Origin: Planctomycetota bacterium
GTDB lineage: Bacteria; Planctomycetota; UBA1135; UBA2386
Assembly (NCBI GenBank): GCA_028281765.1
Contig: JANQJF010000044.1
Location: forward strand, 94,928 to 158,927
Length of the DNA: 64,000 nucleotides
Direction of reading: 5' to 3'
Shown: piece after piece, positions 37,103-45,643 of the stretch
Position numbering within the stretch: the first letter of the stretch is position 1
Layout of the letters: every line of letters starts with the position of its first letter
Translations under genes and position numbers: made by a program
Notes under the pieces: model-generated
Told to the model about the DNA's origin: nothing
What the model saw: only the letters and a program-made list of their open reading frames with translations
Databases searched by the model: none

Positions 37103-38169
37103 TACTGGCGTACGTCTACTCCGGGTGGCATCCCATCGCGGAGCGCGACGAGTCGTTCCACCCGGGCTTCACCGAATGGGAGCTCGTGCGCGCATGCCGA
37201 CCTCGGTTCGAGGGGCACCGACAGCCGCGGGCGCCGCTGCTCGGGGAGTATGACGACCGGGATCCGGAGGCTGTGGCAGCACGGATCGAGCTCGCGCGAG
37301 ACCACGGGATCGACGGGCTCGTGTACGGCGTGTTCTGGTGTCGCGGGAAACGCGTCTTCGAGGAAGGGCTCGACCGCGGGTTCCTCGGTTCCCGGGTCGG
37401 AGCCTCGATGCCGTTCGCGGTGATGTGGGCGAACCGGATGCCGCGGCGCGTGCTGCCGGTGCGGCGTGCGGACCTGCCGGTGATCGACGGGAGCCGCGAA
37501 GTCCCGACCGACGAAGAGGACTTCGTCGCGTTCGTCGGCATGCTCGCGGAAAACTACTTCGCGCGGGACAACTACATCCGCGTCGACGGTAGGAGCTACC
37601 TATCGATCTTCGATTCGACCTTCTTCTTGCGGGAGCTCGGAGTCGAAGGCGCGCAGCGCGCAATCGCCGCCGCGCGGGAGTGGCTGCGGGCTCACGGCCA
37701 TCCGGACCTCCACCTCGCGGCGATCGATCCCGCCTCCGAGTCGATCGGCTGCCTGCGCGACGTCGGCTTCGACAGCGTGACCCACTACGTGCTGCTGCCG
37801 CGGTGGAAGGGCGAGACACTGCAGGACTACGCCACCGAGGCGGCAGCACGCGCAGCCGAGTGGCACGGCTTCGCCAAGCGGTCGGGACTCCCCTACATGC
37901 CGTCGGTCGCGCCGGGCTGGGACGCTTCGCCGCGCGGCGCCGACTTCGGCGAGGCGCGGCCGGACAAGTATCCGTGGTCGCCAGTGATCACGGGAGACGA
38001 CCCCGACGCGTTCGCGACCGCGCTGCGACGCGCGCACGACTACGCAGCCGCACACGACGCGCCGCTCACCTTCGTCGCCTCGCTCAACGAGTGGAGCGAA
38101 GGCCACTACCTCGAGCCGGACGAACAGTTCGGCTATGGGTGGCTCGAGGCCGTGCGCGACTCTCGATGA
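37096..38169 (+). CDS. GH99-like / WbsX-type glycan-processing protein
   Basis: 357 residues from GTG 37096. An upstream in-frame GTG (37078) lies inside the repeat element, which also occurs elsewhere as non-coding sequence, and family members normally begin with an RLLAY-like string as here. The N-terminal RLLAYVYSGWHPIAERD and GFTEWELVR, the central GIDGLVYGVFWCRGKRVFE and the C-terminal ASLNEWSEGHYLEPDEQFG are hallmarks of the WbsX/GH99-like family associated with polysaccharide biosynthesis or degradation. Soluble, no signal peptide. It converges with the thiolase gene with a 1-nt gap, inside the inverted-repeat unit. Confidence 0.8.
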   Translation: MRLLAYVYSGWHPIAERDESFHPGFTEWELVRACRPRFEGHRQPRAPLLGEYDDRDPEAVAARIELARDHGIDGLVYGVFWCRGKRVFEEGLDRGFLGSRVGASMPFAVMWANRMPRRVLPVRRADLPVIDGSREVPTDEEDFVAFVGMLAENYFARDNYIRVDGRSYLSIFDSTFFLRELGVEGAQRAIAAAREWLRAHGHPDLHLAAIDPASESIGCLRDVGFDSVTHYVLLPRWKGETLQDYATEAAARAAEWHGFAKRSGLPYMPSVAPGWDASPRGADFGEARPDKYPWSPVITGDDPDAFATALRRAHDYAAAHDAPLTFVASLNEWSEGHYLEPDEQFGYGWLEAVRDSR

Positions 38170-38170
38170 A

Positions 38171-39364
38171 TCAGTCGACGCGCAGGACGAGCGCCATCGC
38201 CGTGTCGCCGGCGGCGCAGCCACTGAACAGGCCGTAGCCGCCACCGGTCATCGCGAGCTCTTCGATCATCTCGATGATGACGCGCATCCCGGTCGGTCCC
38301 TGCGGGTGACCGTAGACGAGCGGCGAGCCGTAGTTGTTCATCTTCTCGGGATCGACACCGGTCTCCTTGCAGAAGTAGGCGTCGTTGACCGCGAACGGGT
38401 TGTGCGTCTTGATGACCGCAATGTCGCTCATCGTCACGCCGGCGTTCGCGAGAGCCTGCTGCGCGGCCGGAACGACAGCCTTCGGCATGTGGCCCCTCTC
38501 GACGCGCGCGGTGCCGAACGACAGGACTTGCACGGTCTTGTCCTTGTCGGTCGCGAACTCTTGCGCCTTGTCCTTGGTGCACAGGATCAGTCCGGCGTTG
38601 CCATCGGCCGGGTGGGTCTGCGCGCCGAACGTCACCGTGCCGCCTTCGACGACCGGCCGCAGCTTGTCGAGCCCTTCCTTCGTCGTCGGGAAGACGCCCT
38701 CGTCCGCTTCGACCGTGATCGTCTTCTTCTTCGAGACCTGAATCTCGATCGGCATCATGTAGCTCTTCTGGAACGCGCGGTCGTCGGCCAGCGCGTTCTG
38801 GTACTGCTCGTAGCGCAGCAGCGCGATCGCGTGCTGCTCCTCGGTCGAGATACCGGCAGCCTTCGCGACGTTCTCCGCAGTCGAGAGCATCGGGCCACCG
38901 GCGTGCGGGTCTTTGTTGAAGTTGTCCCAGACCCACTCTTCGGTGTCGCCCATCCCGCCGATGCCGTTCGGATTCGGATAGACGATGTGCGGACCGTTGC
39001 TCGTGCGGTCACACGTGACGCCGAGGACACACGTGCTCGTGCCGGTCTCGAGTTCACCAGCCGCGGTCGCGATCGCGCGCGCCGACGTCGCGCATGCCTG
39101 CGCGACGACCGGGCCCGTGGTCGCACCGGCACCGATCATGCCGGCGAGCCAGGGTGCGCCGTAGAAGCTGTGCTTCTGCGGGACCGTGAAGCCGAGCACG
39201 AGGTTGTCGAAGCCTTCGGCAGAGATGTTCTTCTGCGCGAGGAACGCCTTCGTCGACGCGGCGACGAGCTGCACGGAGTTCTGGCCGGCGATCGTGCCCT
39301 GCCAGCGACAGAACGGCGTGCTCCAGTAGGCGCCGAACGGAATGAACGTGTTTTGGAGTGGCAT
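38171..39364 (-). CDS. Thiolase family acyltransferase
   Basis: 397 residues. The acylated Cys sits in AQACATSARAI (about residue 91), the His in KTHNPFAVND, the GHPQGPTGMR block follows, and the C-terminal Cys is in GCAAGDTAMA, so the complete thiolase triad is present. Atypical strings (HNPFAVND for the usual NEAFA) place it away from the standard acetyl-CoA acetyltransferases. Substrate unknown; a beta-ketoadipyl-CoA step after the box pathway (48.8 kb) is conceivable but the genes are 10 kb apart. It shares a strand with the exonuclease, 63 nt away. Confidence 0.85.
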   Translation of the reverse strand: MPLQNTFIPFGAYWSTPFCRWQGTIAGQNSVQLVAASTKAFLAQKNISAEGFDNLVLGFTVPQKHSFYGAPWLAGMIGAGATTGPVVAQACATSARAIATAAGELETGTSTCVLGVTCDRTSNGPHIVYPNPNGIGGMGDTEEWVWDNFNKDPHAGGPMLSTAENVAKAAGISTEEQHAIALLRYEQYQNALADDRAFQKSYMMPIEIQVSKKKTITVEADEGVFPTTKEGLDKLRPVVEGGTVTFGAQTHPADGNAGLILCTKDKAQEFATDKDKTVQVLSFGTARVERGHMPKAVVPAAQQALANAGVTMSDIAVIKTHNPFAVNDAYFCKETGVDPEKMNNYGSPLVYGHPQGPTGMRVIIEMIEELAMTGGGYGLFSGCAAGDTAMALVLRVD

Positions 39365-39427
39365 CGGGGTCCGAGTCGAAGTTCGCGTTTTTCGGGCGCG
39401 GTAGCTTCGGACCGCGACGCACTCGAT

Positions 39428-40309
39428 TCAAGCTCGGTCGCCGCCGGTGACCTCGTCGTAGAAACGCTCGAACGCAAGCTCCTCGCAGACCTCGCGCAGG
39501 GCCGCTTCGTCGACCCCGCGCCAGACGAGATCGCCGAGCGATTCGGAGATCGGCGCGTCCGTGCGGAGCACGGCGAGCTGCCGGTAGAGGCGGGCATCGT
39601 CACGCGCGCCGGCAAGGTTCTGCGCCAGTCCGGCTGCACCGCGGACTTTGATGTCCCACTCCTCCGCGTCGTCGGGAATCTCGTCGATGTGACCGTAGCG
39701 CGCGAGCACCTGCGCGCTCGACTTCGCGCCCCAGCGGGGGATGCCAGGGATGCCGTCGGCACTGTCGCCGACGAGCGCGAGCCAGTCCGGGATCGACGCG
39801 GGCTGCACGCCGAACTTGTCGACGACACCCTGCGCGTTCATCAGGTGTCGCTTGCGCCGATCGAAGCAGACGATGCGTTCCCCGTCGACCATCTGCGCGA
39901 GGTCCTTGTCCGGCGAGCACATGACGACGCGTTCGACCTCTGGATCAGCCCCGAACTTCGCGGCCCCGCTCGCGATCCCGTCGTCGGCCTCGAACTCGAT
40001 CATCGACCAGACGACGAGCCCCAGCGCGCGGACCGCGCGTTCCGCGAGCGCAAACTGCGCGTGCAGCTCGGGCTCGATCCCCTCGCCGGTCTTGTAGCCG
40101 TCGAACATGTCGTTGCGAAACGACTCGACGACGGTGTCGAACGCGCAGGCGACGTGCGTCACTTCCGTCGCACGCGCAAGCGAGTAGAGACTCCGCATCA
40201 GCCCGCGCGTCGCGCCGGCCTCGCGACCGTCCCGCGCCTTCGCCGACGGCGCACCGAAGTGCGACCGAAAGAGCTCATACGTCCCGTCTACAAGATGAAC
40301 CTGAACCAC
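39428..40309 (-). CDS. Stand-alone 5'-3' exonuclease (FEN family)
   Basis: 293 residues, with the full set of acidic metal sites of the DNA polymerase I N-terminal nuclease: HLVDGTYELFR, CAFDTVVESFRNDMFDGYK, MIEFEADDGIASG and SPDKDLAQMV, followed by the helix-hairpin-helix segment VGDSADGIPGIPRWGAKS. It processes flap or 5' ends of DNA or RNA without a polymerase domain. The GTG start (40309) is 1 nt beyond repeat copy B1, so the element forms its upstream region. Confidence 0.87.
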   Translation of the reverse strand: MVQVHLVDGTYELFRSHFGAPSAKARDGREAGATRGLMRSLYSLARATEVTHVACAFDTVVESFRNDMFDGYKTGEGIEPELHAQFALAERAVRALGLVVWSMIEFEADDGIASGAAKFGADPEVERVVMCSPDKDLAQMVDGERIVCFDRRKRHLMNAQGVVDKFGVQPASIPDWLALVGDSADGIPGIPRWGAKSSAQVLARYGHIDEIPDDAEEWDIKVRGAAGLAQNLAGARDDARLYRQLAVLRTDAPISESLGDLVWRGVDEAALREVCEELAFERFYDEVTGGDRA

Positions 40310-40310
40310 T

Positions 40311-40365
40311 GTCGCATTCGTCTCTGATTAAACACCGACTACTCAGTGTTACGCCTGCGTAACAC
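40311..40365 (-). repeat. 55-bp repeat element, copy B1 (right end of the unit)
   Basis: Inverted relative to copy A. The dyad GTTACGCCTGCGTAAC is at 40348-40363. It lies immediately upstream of the exonuclease GTG (40309) on the minus strand. Confidence 0.85.
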
Positions 40366-40399
40366 GCCGCGCGAACATCCGGGCAGAACTCCGCGCGGC
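40366..40399. other. Hairpin joining copies B1 and B2
   Basis: GCCGCGCG (40366-40373) pairs with CGCGCGGC (40392-40399) around an 18-nt loop. With the flanking CGTAAC and GTTACG the stem lengthens with a 2-nt bulge. Together with the flanking element copies it makes an imperfect palindrome of about 142 bp (40311-40452). Confidence 0.7.
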
Positions 40400-40452
40400 G
40401 TTACGAATTCGTAACGGTGAGTAGTCGCACTTTAATCAGAGACAACTGCGAC
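40398..40452 (+). repeat. 55-bp repeat element, copy B2
   Basis: The dyad GTTACGAATTCGTAAC (40400-40415) is followed by GAGTAGTCGCAC, TTTAATCAGAGAC and ACTGCGAC. Same orientation as copy A and back-to-back with B1. Its TTA (40432-40434) supplies the stop codon of the minus-strand nucleoside hydrolase gene. Confidence 0.85.
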
Positions 40453-42621
40453 AGGGAACCGCTCCATCTCGCGCTTTTCGCGGAATTGCAGCGCGATGTC
40501 GTCGCCGGCCAGGAAGGGTGCGCGGATCCCGTAGACCCAATGATCGAGGCCGGTCGCTTCCCATTCGGCGAACGAAACCGCCGTCAGCCAATCGAGCGTG
40601 GTCGGATCCGCGTCGAGCCAGACCATGCGCACAGGAATGCCCCCCACGATGCTCGCCGAGTTGAAGCGGATGTCGACGAAGTGTGACGCCAGCGCGATCG
40701 GATCGCCGAACAGATCGGCGAGAACGTCTCCGTCGCGCATGTAGGAGAACCAGATCGTGCCCTCCTTGTCGATGTGCACGTCGACCGACGTCTCGCCGTC
40801 GGCCTCCGGACGAAGAAGCGCGTAGTCGATCTCGAAGCGCTGATTCGGACACAGCGCGTTGAAGCGGAGCTGCGTCAGGCCTCCATCGCTCGGCGGCGTA
40901 CACGTCAACGCCACAGGCTGCGCGAACACCGGCGTCCCGTCGACCGCGGCCTGCACGGTCGCGCCCTGCACTACGACGCGCATCGAGAACGGCGACCCGA
41001 CCGTGACGTTCGGCACGTCGTGGACCGCGATGCGCACATAACCGCTCACGCCCGGCTCCCACACCTCACACCGATACCCCGGATGACCCGGCGAGCTCGC
41101 GCCGCGCCCCTGCCAACCGACGATGCGCACCATCGGCGCATTCCCGAAGTCCGTGTCGTTGCGACCATCGCCCCAGAAGTAGTAGTCGACATCGACCTGC
41201 GACGTCGCTCCCTGCGGAAACTGGTCCACCGCCGGCACGCCACCGACGCGCATGATGAAGGTCTGATCGAAGTAGCGACGACTCTCGACGATGAGCTCGG
41301 CGCCCGCGAAGTCGGGGTTCGTGCTCGTCGGCACGACCAACTTTCCGTCCGCGACGTGGGTATCACCGATGCCGCGACGGAAGTCCAGTCCGCCGAACGT
41401 CCCGTCTTCGAACGTCGCCGTCACGTTGCGATGCTCGCGACCGAGGCACCACGGGCTTACCGGTTCTGCGTAGATCCCGTTCTCGAAGAATTCACTGCGC
41501 AGTCTCTGCGACGTGTCGAGCACGCTCCAACCCTGGGGCACGTGCGCCCCCACCTCGGTGAACTCGAGGTGCTCCGCAGGCGCGGGCGTCGTCCGGATCG
41601 TCGCGCCGCAGTTGCTGCCGACGTCCAGCCAGCCGTCGATGTTGTTCTCGAAGAACGGCATCCCGCCGTCGTCGGTCATGTCATCCCACGCGATCGTCGA
41701 GAACGACGTCAGCACGTCGATGATGTGCCAGTCCCAGGCGAGCGACGTGTTGCGATGACCGTGCTCGACTTCCGTCTTGTAGCGATACGCCTCGCGCACC
41801 GGGTTCTGGATCGAGAGTTCCTCCGCCATCTCGATCGATGTCCGCGTCGCCACGATGTCGAGGATCGGCGCACCCAGCGCGGTCGTCACCGCGGTGTCGT
41901 GCCTCGTGTTCTCGAGCACGTGCTCGGCCATGCCGGCCGGGAACACCGAGTCGCATGTGTTCACTCCCCCCACCGCGCCGGTCATCCGATCGACCTTCCG
42001 CTGGAACAGCTCGGCGAGCTGCGGATCCGCGTCGAAGTGTGCGACGAGGTTGGAGAGGTTGCCGAGGAAGCCGCCGTTCACGATCACGACGCGTCCGTCG
42101 GGCGCGGACTGCAGCACGGACGCGTAGACGTCCACCGCATCCGGGAAGTCGAGCCGCTTCCCGTAGCGACACGGGAAGTTCTCGGCGAGCAGGCGCACCC
42201 AATGACCACCGTCGGTCTCGCCCGTGTAGCTCAGCTCACGGCGTGGTCCATCGGGCTGGCCCGGATCGATCAGCGGATGATAGCTGGGACGCCCCGCCTC
42301 GGCAGCCGTGCGATAGGTCCCGATCGGCACATGATGACGGCCGTAGTAGGTGTTGATCGCGGAGATCGCGGCGCCTCCCCACTCGTTGTTGCCGTTGTGC
42401 ATGACGGCGAGCAGCTCGATGACGCCGCGGTCCGCGAGCCGATGCGCGAACGCGACCATCGCCGCATCGTCGGTGTCTCCCCCCATGTCCGTTTCGACAA
42501 TGACATGAGGACGCGCGTCACCCGGAATCTGCGCCGTTCCGTTCTGCGCGCTCGTCTCCTGATCCGCCAAACCCAGCACCGCGCACAGCAGCGCTTCCTG
42601 AACATGATCCGTAGTCGACAT
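40432..42621 (-). CDS. Nucleoside hydrolase-like protein with C-terminal beta-rich extension
   Basis: 729 residues. The ATG at 42621 is preceded by GGGAG. Near residue 45 the sequence VETDMGGDTDDAAM matches the calcium/ribose-binding DTDDA motif of inosine-uridine nucleoside hydrolases, and NGGFLGNLSNL and WDWHIIDVLTSF follow (about residues 170 and 300). The catalytic fold ends near residue 320; the remaining 400 residues are beta-rich with a laminin/jelly-roll-like character (GRNDTDFGNAPMVRIVGWQG) and may bind carbohydrate. Export is uncertain. The last codons and the stop lie inside repeat copy B2, so the C-terminus (VAVVSD) derives from the element. Confidence 0.7.
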   Translation of the reverse strand: MSTTDHVQEALLCAVLGLADQETSAQNGTAQIPGDARPHVIVETDMGGDTDDAAMVAFAHRLADRGVIELLAVMHNGNNEWGGAAISAINTYYGRHHVPIGTYRTAAEAGRPSYHPLIDPGQPDGPRRELSYTGETDGGHWVRLLAENFPCRYGKRLDFPDAVDVYASVLQSAPDGRVVIVNGGFLGNLSNLVAHFDADPQLAELFQRKVDRMTGAVGGVNTCDSVFPAGMAEHVLENTRHDTAVTTALGAPILDIVATRTSIEMAEELSIQNPVREAYRYKTEVEHGHRNTSLAWDWHIIDVLTSFSTIAWDDMTDDGGMPFFENNIDGWLDVGSNCGATIRTTPAPAEHLEFTEVGAHVPQGWSVLDTSQRLRSEFFENGIYAEPVSPWCLGREHRNVTATFEDGTFGGLDFRRGIGDTHVADGKLVVPTSTNPDFAGAELIVESRRYFDQTFIMRVGGVPAVDQFPQGATSQVDVDYYFWGDGRNDTDFGNAPMVRIVGWQGRGASSPGHPGYRCEVWEPGVSGYVRIAVHDVPNVTVGSPFSMRVVVQGATVQAAVDGTPVFAQPVALTCTPPSDGGLTQLRFNALCPNQRFEIDYALLRPEADGETSVDVHIDKEGTIWFSYMRDGDVLADLFGDPIALASHFVDIRFNSASIVGGIPVRMVWLDADPTTLDWLTAVSFAEWEATGLDHWVYGIRAPFLAGDDIALQFREKREMERFPVAVVSD

Positions 42622-43017
42622 GTTGCAACTCCCGTTGTGGTTCGCCGCCTCCAAGCGAGCGGCAGTCGGGCGCATTCATCGACCAGAATCGCAACAGTCC
42701 TCCGGGGCGGAGGCTTGGATGCCGCGGTATCAACGGTGCTGTCCAGCTCTGAAACGCGAGCCGCGATCGGCCCCGAATCGCCTTCGCGCGCACTTGCTCG
42801 GTGCTGAAGGAGTACGTTCCTCCGCGACCGCAGATTCCCCAAACTCCTTCGGGGATCCACTCGCTGTCGACGATCTCGTGGAAGGCCATGCGGAAGCCTA
42901 TCCTCGCGTTCGATGGCGGCGTCATGGCCATCGACGTCGATCCGAGCGGCAAGACACTGATCGCCGCGATGACCGATGGCACGCTGCCGCGGATGCCGCT
43001 CGCGCGTTGGAAGTGAC
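42622..43017. other. 396-nt stretch between nucleoside hydrolase and kinase genes
   Basis: It holds the nucleoside hydrolase leader and a probable WD40-type gene remnant (42801-43016). No other plausible coding signal is seen. Confidence 0.4.
42801..43016 (+). pseudogene. Probable remnant of a WD40-repeat protein C-terminus
   Basis: 71 codons. The end reads ILAFDGGVMAIDVDPSGKTL then a DGTLPRM segment, like the last blade of a WD40 propeller (usual form: VxAxDxxPDGKTLxxAxxDGTxRxW). The rest of a propeller is missing upstream. There is no ribosome site or promoter. It converges with the kinase gene 1 nt away. Planctomycete kinases are often linked to WD40 regions, so this may be the leftover of a neighbour lost by deletion. 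Confidence 0.35.
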
Positions 43018-45018
43018 TCACTGCCGCAGCACGGCCTGCTTCACTTCGGTCGGCCAGTCGTCGGCGGCGAGCTGCACGGAGATCTCGAGGAAGAGCGGGC
43101 TGTGCATGATCGCATCGCGATCGGACTTGGTCTTGACGCCCTTCAGCAGGCTTTCGCGCTGAATCAAAAGCGCCTCGAACTGCACACGATCCCGCCGGTC
43201 CCCGACGCACGCCGCCAAGGCTTCTTGCCGGGCTGTTTCGTGGAGCTCGTGCTCGCGGCACACCCGCGCACGCAACAGATGGAGAAGCCGCAGATTCTCT
43301 GCTTCCGCCTGAGCGTCACCTAGCGTCTGGTGCAACGTTACGATCGTCTGCTGCATGCGGTCCGGCAGCACGTCCCCTTCCATCCGTTCGATGACGCGGA
43401 GGCGCGGCGTCGTCGGAATCACGAGCGGTTGCGGGGTTCCCACTCCCTTCTCCCACAGCTCCTCGTCACTTCGCCGATTCTGCTCGAACGCCGCACCATC
43501 CGGCTCGCCCTTCGCGAGCTTCTTCGCGATGCCCGCGACGATCTGGGCTTCTGTCGGCTCCTCGTACGTAGGTCGCGTCAACCCCATCGACTCGTAGATC
43601 CGATTGATGACGTCGGGATCCTGCGGATCCTTGACGTCGAGACGCACGACCTGCGTCTCGCTCTTGCCGCTCTCGATCTCGAGCACGATCTGCTTGGAGT
43701 GGAATCCGGACGACTCGACGAACAGCTCGTGCGAACCCGGCGGCAGCTCGAGATTCTCCACCGGAGAAGGCATGCGCTCTCCGCCGTCGATCCGCACGAA
43801 TCCATCGGGTAGGACATGCACCGTCACCTGCCCCGGATCGGACGGACGCAAGACGCCGTATCCGACCCCGATCGTCACGAGTGCCACCGCCGCAGCCGCC
43901 AGGCGCGGGCGCCGGCGCACTCTCCGCACCGCGCGGCGCATCGGGTTCAGCGGGCGCCCGACGACGTGCTCACCGGCCGCGAACCGCAACAGATCATCGC
44001 GCAGCTCGCGCGCCGTCTGGTAGCGATCGCGCCGCTCCTTCTCCAAGCATTTCAGCGCGATGAAATCTGCCTCGACCGGACATTCGGGCGCGACGTCGCG
44101 CGCAGGGGCCGGTTGCTCGTCGAGAACCATGCGGATCAACGCCTGCATGTCCTCGGTCCGGAACGGCGGACGACCGGCGATCGCCTCGTAGAGCGTCGCG
44201 CCGATGCAGTAGACGTCGGTGCGACCGTCGATCTCTTCCCGGCGCCCGAGCACCTGCTCCGGACTCATGTAGAGCGGCGTGCCAAGCGACACCCCGGTCC
44301 GCGCCAGCGTCTCGGACATCGCGGTGCGCGCGAGCCCGAAGTCCGCGAGGAGCATCCGCCCCTTCGCGTCGACCATGATGTTGGACGGCTTGATGTCGCG
44401 GTGCACGATGCCGCGATCGTGCAGCTCTTGCAGCGCATCGCAGACGTCCGCGAGTCCACGGCAGATCTCCTGCGGGCTCGGCGCGTCCTCGGCCGCACAC
44501 AACTGACCAAGGGTGCGCCCTTCGACGAGCGACATCGCGTAGTACGGCACGCCATCCACGTCGCCGACGTCGTAGATCTCCACGATGTTGGGATGCCGCA
44601 CCTGCGCACACGCGCCGGCCTCGCGCAGGAAGTGCTCGCGCGCGACGGAGTCACTCTCGAACCCGGTGCGCAACAGCTTCAGCGCGACGTTGCGTCCGAG
44701 CTTCCGCTGCACCGCCTCGTAGACGACCCCGACCGAGCCACGACCGAGTTCGCGCAAGAGCGTGTAGTCACCGAACGGTCGCGGCAGTTCTTCGGTGATC
44801 GGAGCTTCGATCAGGTCATCCAACACCTGCTCAGCGTCGAGGATCTCGCGAAACTCCTCGTATGCCGCGCCGAGTTTCGACTCGTAGTCCTCCGGGCGCG
44901 CCCTCTCGCCGAGCCGACGCCGGCGGTGGTAGTCCTCGAGGCTGTCGGCAATCTCGTTTTCGCGATCGGTCATCGTTTCGCTGGCTCCACGCACCGGGCG
45001 GAAGAACCCGCCGATCAT
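43018..45018 (-). CDS. Serine/threonine protein kinase with membrane segment and PEGA domain
   Basis: 666 residues from ATG 45018; an alternative ATG at 44973 opens with MTDRENEIADSL. A helical lead (about 20-75) precedes the Hanks-type kinase (about 80-340): GRGSVGVVYEA (P-loop), VALKLL (Lys), IVHRDIKPSNIM (catalytic loop), LLADFGLAR and YMSPEQVLG. A membrane helix (about 375-395) follows, then a PEGA-like extracytoplasmic domain (TVHVLPDGFVRIDGG, ELPPGSHELFV) and a helical tail. The gene starts 1 nt after the stop of the ECF sigma gene, so the two are translationally coupled and probably form one signalling unit in which the kinase modulates the sigma factor. Confidence 0.9.
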   Translation of the reverse strand: MIGGFFRPVRGASETMTDRENEIADSLEDYHRRRRLGERARPEDYESKLGAAYEEFREILDAEQVLDDLIEAPITEELPRPFGDYTLLRELGRGSVGVVYEAVQRKLGRNVALKLLRTGFESDSVAREHFLREAGACAQVRHPNIVEIYDVGDVDGVPYYAMSLVEGRTLGQLCAAEDAPSPQEICRGLADVCDALQELHDRGIVHRDIKPSNIMVDAKGRMLLADFGLARTAMSETLARTGVSLGTPLYMSPEQVLGRREEIDGRTDVYCIGATLYEAIAGRPPFRTEDMQALIRMVLDEQPAPARDVAPECPVEADFIALKCLEKERRDRYQTARELRDDLLRFAAGEHVVGRPLNPMRRAVRRVRRRPRLAAAAVALVTIGVGYGVLRPSDPGQVTVHVLPDGFVRIDGGERMPSPVENLELPPGSHELFVESSGFHSKQIVLEIESGKSETQVVRLDVKDPQDPDVINRIYESMGLTRPTYEEPTEAQIVAGIAKKLAKGEPDGAAFEQNRRSDEELWEKGVGTPQPLVIPTTPRLRVIERMEGDVLPDRMQQTIVTLHQTLGDAQAEAENLRLLHLLRARVCREHELHETARQEALAACVGDRRDRVQFEALLIQRESLLKGVKTKSDRDAIMHSPLFLEISVQLAADDWPTEVKQAVLRQ

Positions 45019-45019
45019 T

Positions 45020-45592
45020 TCAGGATTTTTCTCCGAGCACCCCGGCGTCCCCCATCCGCTGCCGCAAGGCCTTGAGAGCGCGGCAGTAGAGGATACGGAC
45101 GGCGTTGGCAGATCGACCGAGCTCCTCGCCGGCCTCGGCCGCGCTCCGCTCCTCGAAACGCACCAACTGGATCGCCCGCCGCTGATCTTCGTCGAGAGAC
45201 TCGATCGCGGTGGCGACCTTGCCGAGCGTCTCGTTGCGAATCACCGCACTCGAAGGGCTCGAATGCGACAGGGCCTCGGGATCCGGAATGCGCCGCTTCT
45301 CCGCTGCGAAGTGGTCGACCTGGTCGCGGATCCGGTTCTCGGCGAGACGAAACGGCCAGCGCAGGAACTGCCCCGGTTCGGTCCCGCGGAACTGTCCGAA
45401 GTCGCGATGCACGGCCAGCAGGATCTCCTGCGCGAGATCCTCCGGCTCGACCTTTGTCCGAAGATCCGCCGACATCCGACTCGCGGCCCAGAGCACCAGC
45501 CGCGGCCCGAGGTGTGCGAACAGAGCGCCGCGATCCGAGTCGTTGCCGCCGAGCGCGCGGTCGATCAGGAGCGTGGTAGCGGCCGTGGTCAC
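45020..45592 (-). CDS. ECF-type RNA polymerase sigma factor
   Basis: 190 residues from GTG 45592. Region 2 at about 20-85 (VEPEDLAQEILLAVHRDF) and region 4 at about 125-180 (LDEDQRRAIQLVRFEERSAAEAGEEL and ALKALRQRM). A TATGAT box 6 nt before the start predicts a leaderless message. No anti-sigma factor is adjacent; the coupled kinase downstream is the likely regulator, an arrangement known from planctomycete ECF groups. Confidence 0.88.
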   Translation of the reverse strand: MTTAATTLLIDRALGGNDSDRGALFAHLGPRLVLWAASRMSADLRTKVEPEDLAQEILLAVHRDFGQFRGTEPGQFLRWPFRLAENRIRDQVDHFAAEKRRIPDPEALSHSSPSSAVIRNETLGKVATAIESLDEDQRRAIQLVRFEERSAAEAGEELGRSANAVRILYCRALKALRQRMGDAGVLGEKS

Positions 45593-45598
45593 GGCCGG

Positions 45599-45604
45599 AT
45601 CATA
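45599..45604 (-). promoter_or_regulatory. -10 box TATGAT for the sigma-kinase operon
   Basis: On the minus strand TATGAT, a 6-nt spacer, then the GTG at 45592. Confidence 0.5.
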
Positions 45605-45643
45605 ACGGGCGGCCGGTCACGCCAGTTCCTCAGAAGATCCGAG

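Noticed and set aside
37078..38169. Longer start (GTG 37078) for the GH99-like gene
   Set aside because: The extra codons are the tail of a repeat element that occurs as non-coding sequence elsewhere; family members start at the RLLAY segment.
40358..40405. attC-like integron recombination site (CGTAAC hairpin GTTACG)
   Set aside because: The arms do not fit the RYYYAAC/GTTRRRY core sites, the genes are not cassette-like in orientation or size, and no integrase is present.
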